Source of the DNA: an uncultured Flavobacteriales bacterium
GTDB lineage: Bacteria > Bacteroidota > Bacteroidia > Flavobacteriales_E > Vicingaceae
Assembly: GCA_905479915.1 (NCBI GenBank)
Contig: CAJQOH010000003.1
Location: 1-56,545 of the forward strand
Direction of reading: 5' to 3'
Length of the DNA: 56,545 bases
The notes beneath the pieces were generated by a model. That model saw nothing but the letters and a program-made list of their open reading frames with translations, did no database searches and was not told the DNA's origin. Below are positions 51,430-56,545 of the stretch, piece by piece. Each line of letters starts with the position of its first letter. Position 1 is the stretch's first letter. Both the position numbers and the translations under genes were made by a program.

Positions 51430-53556
51430 ATGTCTAACCACTTTTTAGATACAAAAATTGAATTTTTAAAAGGAGTTGGTCCTAAAAGGGCTGAAATCCT
51501 AAGGAAAGAATTGGGTATATCTAATTATAGACAGTTGATGTTGTATTATCCTTTTCGCTACATTGATAAATCAAAGTTATTTAGGATAGCAGATATTAGT
51601 TCTGATGAGGTTCACATTCAGTTAAGAGGAAAAGTAGTAGAACTTAAAAATTTGGGTGAGCGAAGGGGAAAAAGATTGGTAGCTACTTTGAAAGATGATT
51701 CTGGAGAAATAGAATTAGTATGGTTTAAAGGAATTAAATGGTTGGCATCATCCATTGTTATTGGTAAGGAATATGTGGTATATGGTAAGCCATCTAAATA
51801 TAGCAACCGTTACAATATAGCGCATCCTGATTTAGATGAAGTAGACAGTTCATTAATCGCAAATAAAGTAACCTTAGAAGCTGTTTATCCGAGTACAGAT
51901 TTGTTAACTAGATTAAACTTGAATTCAAAAGGAATTCATAAGATTCAAAAGAACTTAGTTGTTCAATTAGGAGGTAAAATTCAAGAGACTTTACCATTTC
52001 GGATTTTAGAGCAATTGAAACTAATTAGTAAGGAGAAAGCTATTGTTAATGTTCACGCTCCTGAAAATGAGCACCTGTTGCAAAAGGCACGTTATCGCTT
52101 AAAATTTGAAGAACTTTTTTATTTGCAGTTGAACTTGCTTCGTCAAAAAGTAATTAAAACAGATAAGATAAAAGGACAAATTTTTAATAGGATAGGAGAT
52201 TATTTTAATACATTCTACAATGACAATTTACCTTTTGAATTAACTGGTGCTCAAAAAAGAGTGCTTAAAGAAATAAGAGATGATGTTGGCTATGGTAATC
52301 ATATGAATCGTTTATTGCAAGGAGATGTGGGGAGTGGAAAGACAATTGTAGCATTGATGAGTATTTTAATTGCTATTGATAATGGATTTCAGGCTTGTTT
52401 GATGGCTCCTACAGAGATTTTGGCTAATCAACATTTTGAAGGAATTGTTGAGCTTTTAAAAGGAATTGACTTGAATGTCCAATTGCTTACAGGATCAGTA
52501 AAAACAGCTAAAAGAAAAGAGATTCATGAGCAATTAGAAAATGGTGAGCTTGATATTTTAATTGGCACACATGCATTGATTGAAGATAAAGTGAAATTCC
52601 AGAAGTTAGGTTTTGTTGTGATTGATGAGCAGCACCGTTTTGGTGTTCAGCAACGTTCTAAATTATGGCGAAAAGGAACTCCTGCAGGAAACGGTAAGGT
52701 TGTTCCTCCCCATGTTTTGGTAATGACCGCAACTCCAATTCCAAGAACACTTGCTATGACTTTTTATGGAGATTTAGATGTTTCTGTAATTGATGAATTA
52801 CCTCCTGGTAGAAAAGAAATTAAAACGATCCATCGTTTTGACTCTTCTCGATTAAAGATTTTTGGATTTATTGAAGAGGAGATAAAAAAAGGAAGACAGG
52901 TATATATTGTTTATCCATTGATTCAAGAGTCTGAAAAAATGGATTATAAAGATTTGATGGATGGTTATGAAAGTATACAAAGAAGGTTTCCTAGACCTGA
53001 TTATCAAATAAGTATTGTTCACGGACAAATGAAAGCTGCTGATAAAGAGTTTGAAATGCAGCGTTTTGTAAAAGGTGAAACTCAAATTATGGTGGCTACT
53101 ACAGTAATTGAAGTTGGCGTAAACGTTCCCAATGCTAGTGTAATGGTTATAGAAAGTGCAGAACGATTTGGATTGTCTCAATTGCATCAATTAAGAGGAA
53201 GAGTGGGAAGAGGGGCAGAACAGTCTTTTTGTATTTTAATGACAGGTAATAAATTAAGTGCAGATAGTAGATTGAGAATGGAAACAATGGTAAAAACCAA
53301 TGATGGTTTTGAATTGAGTGAGGTAGATTTAAAATTACGAGGACCAGGAGATATTCAGGGTACACAACAAAGCGGACTGTTAAATTTAAATATAGCGGAT
53401 TTGGTACGTGATGGTCAAATATTGCAATATGCTAGAGACATTGCAGTAGCTACTCTAAAAGAAGACCCTAATTTAGAGAAAGAACAAAACCATCGCCTGG
53501 TATCAACATTAAATTATCTTTTTGGCAATAAAATTAACTGGGGAAGAATTTCTTGA
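51430..53556 (+). CDS. recG: ATP-dependent DNA helicase RecG
   Basis: 708 residues, full length. The N-terminal wedge (OB) domain includes KFLKG-type VGPKRAEILRKELGI and MLYYPFRYIDKSK, then HIQLRGKVVELKNLGERRG. The helicase core has LLQGDVGSGKTIVALMS (Walker A, Lys304), VIDEQHRFGVQQR (DEQH box), VMTATPIPRTLAMT, and VATTVIEVGVNVPNA with QLRGRVGRG in the second RecA lobe. It remodels stalled forks and branches Holliday junctions. It starts at the base after the stop of the preceding gene and ends 5 bp from the convergent YeiH-like gene, with no terminator between them. Confidence 0.97.
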   Translation: MSNHFLDTKIEFLKGVGPKRAEILRKELGISNYRQLMLYYPFRYIDKSKLFRIADISSDEVHIQLRGKVVELKNLGERRGKRLVATLKDDSGEIELVWFKGIKWLASSIVIGKEYVVYGKPSKYSNRYNIAHPDLDEVDSSLIANKVTLEAVYPSTDLLTRLNLNSKGIHKIQKNLVVQLGGKIQETLPFRILEQLKLISKEKAIVNVHAPENEHLLQKARYRLKFEELFYLQLNLLRQKVIKTDKIKGQIFNRIGDYFNTFYNDNLPFELTGAQKRVLKEIRDDVGYGNHMNRLLQGDVGSGKTIVALMSILIAIDNGFQACLMAPTEILANQHFEGIVELLKGIDLNVQLLTGSVKTAKRKEIHEQLENGELDILIGTHALIEDKVKFQKLGFVVIDEQHRFGVQQRSKLWRKGTPAGNGKVVPPHVLVMTATPIPRTLAMTFYGDLDVSVIDELPPGRKEIKTIHRFDSSRLKIFGFIEEEIKKGRQVYIVYPLIQESEKMDYKDLMDGYESIQRRFPRPDYQISIVHGQMKAADKEFEMQRFVKGETQIMVATTVIEVGVNVPNASVMVIESAERFGLSQLHQLRGRVGRGAEQSFCILMTGNKLSADSRLRMETMVKTNDGFELSEVDLKLRGPGDIQGTQQSGLLNLNIADLVRDGQILQYARDIAVATLKEDPNLEKEQNHRLVSTLNYLFGNKINWGRIS

Positions 53557-53561
53557 AAAAT

Positions 53562-54509
53562 TCAATAAAGAGTAATCATTACCAGTGAAATAACTGATAT
53601 GATAACCCAAAGAGAAATACCAAGTATCATAGGTTTCCAGCCTGCCGATTTTATCTTATCGATAGATAATCCTGCACCTATTAAAAATAAGGTTAAAACC
53701 AGAATCAATTTAGAAGCACTAGTAATTGAGTTGGTAATCAAATTAGGTAAAGAAAAATAACTGTTGAATAAAATAGCAGCAATAAATAGCAGTATAAACC
53801 ATGGAATTTTAAGTGTATCATTTTTTCCTTTAAATAGAAAAACGGAAACGATGGATAAAGGAATTATCCATAAAGCACGAGCCAATTTAACTGCGGTAGC
53901 TACTTTAAGTGCTTCATCTCCATAAGCATTTGCAGCTCCAACAACAGAACTGGTATCGTGTATTGCAATGGCGCACCATAACCCAAATTGATGTTCTGTT
54001 AAACTGAAAAAAAGACCAATGGGAGGGAAAATAAGTAGAGCTATAGAGTTGAGTAAAAAAATTGTACCCAATGCTATAGAAATATCTTTTTCAGAAGCTT
54101 TTATAATTGGAGCAATTGCCGCAATGGCACTTCCTCCACAAATAGCTGTTCCTGAAGATATTAAATGAGTTGTTTCTTTTTGCAGCTTTAAAAACTTTCC
54201 GATTAAAAATCCTATCACCAAAACTAAAACGATAGAGATAATGGTTAATGCTAAACCATCCTTTCCTGCGGTTAAGGTTTCTTCTATATTCATTCCAAAA
54301 CCTAAACCTACAACAGCAATTTTGAGTAGCCAGTTCGTTGCTTTTTGATTAAACTTAAGATATGGGTGACCAAATAAGTAATAGAATACGAATCCACCAA
54401 TCAATGCCATTGGGCCGCTTACAAAAGAAGTTAAGCATGCAATTAAAGCTATGATAAAAGCAATTTTTATCAACAGAGATTTTTCTATCTTTCCTTTGGA
54501 TACGTTCAT
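53562..54509 (-). CDS. YeiH/UPF0324-family transporter
   Basis: 315 residues with about ten membrane spans. Family motifs: KIAVVGLGFGMNIEETLTAG, HLISSGTAICGGSAIAAIAP near residue 115, and CAIAIHDTSSVVGAANAYGDEA near residue 175. The same UPF0324 family includes proteins annotated as putative sulfate exporters; the transported solute is not established. It stands alone. The upstream 151 bp up to the gtrA-like stop show no clear promoter box on this strand. Confidence 0.88.
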   Translation of the reverse strand: MNVSKGKIEKSLLIKIAFIIALIACLTSFVSGPMALIGGFVFYYLFGHPYLKFNQKATNWLLKIAVVGLGFGMNIEETLTAGKDGLALTIISIVLVLVIGFLIGKFLKLQKETTHLISSGTAICGGSAIAAIAPIIKASEKDISIALGTIFLLNSIALLIFPPIGLFFSLTEHQFGLWCAIAIHDTSSVVGAANAYGDEALKVATAVKLARALWIIPLSIVSVFLFKGKNDTLKIPWFILLFIAAILFNSYFSLPNLITNSITSASKLILVLTLFLIGAGLSIDKIKSAGWKPMILGISLWVIISVISLVMITLY

Positions 54510-54660
54510 TCTTATAATTTAAAGAATGTTGATGTCGAGATAATCTTCATTTTGTTTAAGACGAGTAAAAAGTGTTAATAGAGGCCAACATAATGAATGC
54601 GCTTAATTTGCTTTATAGTTGATACGAAAATAACAGTTTTTATATAGAAATTCAAGAGAG

Positions 54661-55059
54661 TTACTTTCTAAAAACGAAATATCTCATCAATAGAAAATTA
54701 TATGTCCAAGCAATGCTACAAGCAATAACTACTTTGGATATCACCAAATCAAATTGGAATAATTTTTCTGTAAAAAGCACTACAAAAATGGTGTTTAAAA
54801 TAGCACTACCTAAAGATACAATTACATACTTCCATATTTGGTTGGCTAATTTATTTTTAGAACCTGCAAAAGCCCAATAAGTAGAGATTAGAAAGTTAAC
54901 AATTGCACCTGCTACTGCTCCAGTAAAGTTGGCATAACCCACCCAAATTAATAAGATATTGGTTAATAAAAGAGTTATTCCAAAATCAACAGCCGTTCCA
55001 GCTAAACCTGCTGCTTGGTGACGAAATAGATTGTATAGCCAAAAATCTTTTTTACTCAT
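54661..55059 (-). CDS. GtrA-family membrane protein
   Basis: 132 residues with four spans. AAGLAGTAVDFGITLLLTNIL near residue 15 (shown in part), FTGAVAGAIVNFLISTYWAF near residue 45, and the basic end WTYNFLLMRYFVFRK are GtrA features. GtrA proteins are thought to flip or help present lipid-linked sugars, for example in O-antigen glucosylation or wall-polymer modification. The target here is unknown. The start overlaps the pgpA stop by 4 nt, linking it to phospholipid synthesis. Confidence 0.85.
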   Translation of the reverse strand: MSKKDFWLYNLFRHQAAGLAGTAVDFGITLLLTNILLIWVGYANFTGAVAGAIVNFLISTYWAFAGSKNKLANQIWKYVIVSLGSAILNTIFVVLFTEKLFQFDLVISKVVIACSIAWTYNFLLMRYFVFRK

Positions 55060-55538
55060 CCAAAGTAAAAGTTATTCAAAAGAGCTATTAAAATTTGTAG
55101 TGTAATGTTAGCATAGATTCCTGCAAGCATATCATCGGCCATAACACCAACTCCTCCTTTTAGACTTTCAAGTTTTCTAATTCCTAATGGTTTAGCAATA
55201 TCAAAAAAGCGGAACAGGATAAAACCGATAAGAACATTTAAAAAAGAAAGGGGAACAAACATCATCGTAATCCACATACCTATTACTTCATCAAGGACTA
55301 CTTTAGAAGGGTCTTTCCCCCATTCCTCTTCTAGTTTGTCAGTAGCTATTATTCCCATAACTGTTGTAATGAGTATTAATCCTATAAATATTAGTGGAGT
55401 ATTTGTGGTAGAAATAATATTGTATTTTTCTAACAACCATAATGCAATACAGCCAACAATTGCACCAGCTGTTCCGGGAGCAAAAGGGGAATACCCTGCA
55501 CCTAAAGCTGTAGCTGTTATTTTATAAATAAATTTCAC
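55056..55538 (-). CDS. pgpA: Phosphatidylglycerophosphatase A
   Basis: 160 residues from a GTG start. Family motifs: GAGYSPFAPGTAGAIVG near residue 14, DPSKVVLDEVIGMWITMMFVP near residue 75 (shown in part) with the acidic active site, RFFDIAKPLGIRKLE near residue 110, and GVGVMADDMLAGIYANI near residue 130. It removes the phosphate from phosphatidylglycerophosphate at the inner membrane to give phosphatidylglycerol. A -7-like box ends only a few bases before the GTG, so its mRNA may have almost no leader. Confidence 0.93.
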   Translation of the reverse strand: MKFIYKITATALGAGYSPFAPGTAGAIVGCIALWLLEKYNIISTTNTPLIFIGLILITTVMGIIATDKLEEEWGKDPSKVVLDEVIGMWITMMFVPLSFLNVLIGFILFRFFDIAKPLGIRKLESLKGGVGVMADDMLAGIYANITLQILIALLNNFYFG

Positions 55539-55543
55539 TGTGA

Positions 55544-55551
55544 CAAAAGTA
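55544..55551 (-). promoter_or_regulatory. Promoter -7 box for pgpA-gtrA
   Basis: On the minus strand this reads TACTTTTG, fitting TAnnTTTG. Its 3' end is 5 nt from the GTG start at 55538-55536. A start site 5-7 nt downstream would give a leaderless or nearly leaderless transcript. No -33 TTG is found at normal spacing. Confidence 0.45.
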
Positions 55552-55627
55552 GAAAAAAGGTTTTACTTGAGCGTCTTGATTAATTATTGATCTAATGTGT
55601 TAAATTCCTTATTTAATCTAAGAAATG

Positions 55628-55658
55628 TTGTTATTTGAAGAAATAGAATCTATTTTTG
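55628..55658 (+). promoter_or_regulatory. Promoter of the right-edge envelope gene
   Basis: TTG at 55628-55630, a 20-nt spacer, then TATTTTTG at 55651-55658. Both elements fit the Bacteroidota pattern. The ATG follows at 55678. Confidence 0.62.
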
Positions 55659-55677
55659 TTAAATATTAAACACTATC

Positions 55678-56545
55678 ATGGCTAAACAATTGTTTTTCAA
55701 AACTTTACTTATTACTTCGCTATTTATTAGCGGTGCTCTATTTGCACAAGATAAAATGACATCGAAATTGGCAAATGAACTTTTTAACGATGGTAATTTT
55801 ACTGCAGCTTTAGATGAGTATATAGAATTATTAGAAGAGAGTCCAGAAAACCTTAAATTTAATTATAGAGCAGGAGTTTGTTATTTGAATACTAATATTG
55901 ATAAATCCAATGCAATACCTTTTTTAGAAAAATCTTTAACACTAGAAGATGTAGATCCTAATACCTATTATTTACTTGGAAGGGCTTACCATTTTGCCTA
56001 TCGTTTTCCAAAGGCGATAGAAATGTTTGAAAAATTTAAAGAAATTAATAAAGGAAATAATGATAATTTAAGGGATGTAGAAAAACAAATAGAGTATTGT
56101 TATAATGCAATTGAAATAATGAAATTCCCTTTAGATGTTTCTTTTCAGAATATGGGGCCAGAAATCAATTCAACTTCACCAGATTATTATCCTTTTGTTC
56201 CTTTAGATGAATCTTATTTAATTTACAATACCAAAAGAGATGATGGTAGTAACCAGCTACCAGATGGTAGTTTTAACTCAGAAATATACATTTCTAGAGT
56301 TAAGAATGGGAAATATACAAATGCTAGAAAAATAGATCAAAATGTAAATACTTTAAATGGATCTGAAGAAGTGATAGGGCTTTCTGGGGATGGTAAACAT
56401 ATTATGTTTTATTATGAAAATGAAGAACATTATGGAGATCTTTTTATTGCTGATTATAAAAATGATAATATAAAGAACATTGTAAAATTACCTAAGGTAA
56501 TAAATTCTAAAAGTCATGAGATTTCGGCTTCTATATCAAAATTTG
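55678..56545 (+). CDS. TPR/PD40-repeat envelope protein, partial (3' end off window)
   Basis: 289 residues are visible from the ATG at 55678. The signal peptide (LFFKTLLITSLFISGALFA) is followed by Gln. TPR-like helices cover about 27-135 (ELFNDGNFTAALDEYIELLE, NTYYLLGRAYHFAYRFPKA). Then PD40/WD40-like beta strands begin (SPDYYPFVPLDESYLIYNTK and EEVIGLSGDGKHIMFYY). This order is found in Bacteroidota proteins that end in an OmpA peptidoglycan-binding domain, such as PorE of the T9SS. The C-terminus is cut off, so that assignment stays a possibility. Confidence 0.75.
   Translation, partial: MAKQLFFKTLLITSLFISGALFAQDKMTSKLANELFNDGNFTAALDEYIELLEESPENLKFNYRAGVCYLNTNIDKSNAIPFLEKSLTLEDVDPNTYYLLGRAYHFAYRFPKAIEMFEKFKEINKGNNDNLRDVEKQIEYCYNAIEIMKFPLDVSFQNMGPEINSTSPDYYPFVPLDESYLIYNTKRDDGSNQLPDGSFNSEIYISRVKNGKYTNARKIDQNVNTLNGSEEVIGLSGDGKHIMFYYENEEHYGDLFIADYKNDNIKNIVKLPKVINSKSHEISASISKF

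Noticed and set aside
1-56545. Defence systems, prophage, insertion sequences, tRNA or rRNA genes
   Set aside because: I looked for transposase, integrase, nuclease and helicase-type defence genes, cloverleaf ends and rRNA-like stretches and found none. RecG and UvrA are ordinary repair genes.

Overview
The window is a strongly AT-rich chromosomal segment of a member of the Bacteroidota, most likely a marine or aquatic Flavobacteriales-type organism. This is an inference. It rests on two proteins with type IX secretion (T9SS) C-terminal sorting domains, a flavobacterial-type exosortase (XrtF) with its partner, VTC/DUF4956/DUF2490 and CCC-motif membrane proteins, TAnnTTTG-type promoter -7 boxes, and a lack of strong Shine-Dalgarno sequences. 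I saw no rRNA, tRNA, insertion sequence, phage or CRISPR.

Layout. (1) 1-11093, minus strand: a surface-polysaccharide locus. A Wzc-like tyrosine kinase is followed by a tightly overlapped operon: ABC exporter (Wzm/Wzt), CDP-glucose synthesis (RfbF, RfbG), an RmlC-like epimerase, a sugar C-methyltransferase, a hexapeptide acetyltransferase, a sugar reductase/epimerase, a CmcI-type methyltransferase and a GT2 glycosyltransferase cut by the left edge. (2) 11211-14859, plus: xrtF and its partner, then glyA-fahA. (3) 14918-17593, minus: two small membrane proteins and an M61 peptidase. (4) 17736-37327, plus: lpdA; a GT-C-like membrane protein, AsnB and a GT4 glycosyltransferase; a second polysaccharide set (Wza-like lipoprotein, second Wzc, RmlC, WecA-like initiating transferase); uvrA; a LOG-family protein; then three envelope genes combining beta-barrels, thrombospondin type 3 calcium repeats and SPOR-like domains. 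(5) 37686-47565, minus: a large T9SS protein, an RluA-type pseudouridine synthase, a second T9SS protein, a kinase-less PASTA protein, and a four-gene operon for a lipoprotein, a VTC-type polyphosphate polymerase domain, a DUF4956 membrane protein and a DUF2490 barrel. (6) 47645-53556, plus: cdd, pdhA, pdhC, a small membrane protein, recG. (7) 53562-55538, minus: YeiH-like transporter, GtrA-like protein, pgpA. (8) 55678 to the right edge, plus: a TPR/PD40 envelope protein, cut.

How it works together. The two polysaccharide regions look like parts of a cell-surface glycan programme: nucleotide sugars (CDP-6-deoxyhexose route on the left, dTDP-rhamnose epimerase on the right), lipid-linked initiation, glycosyl transfer, modification, and export through an ABC transporter and/or a Wza/Wzc conduit. 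XrtF lies between them, as exosortases often lie near exopolysaccharide genes. The rest is housekeeping (PDH complex, one-carbon and tyrosine metabolism, DNA repair) mixed with envelope proteins.

The best candidates for under-described biology are the three-gene barrel/TSP3/SPOR-like locus (32355-37327), the lipoprotein-VTC-DUF4956-DUF2490 operon (45109-47565), the possible CDP-linked branched-sugar cassette (1410-6318), and the XrtF pair, for which no substrate is visible here.
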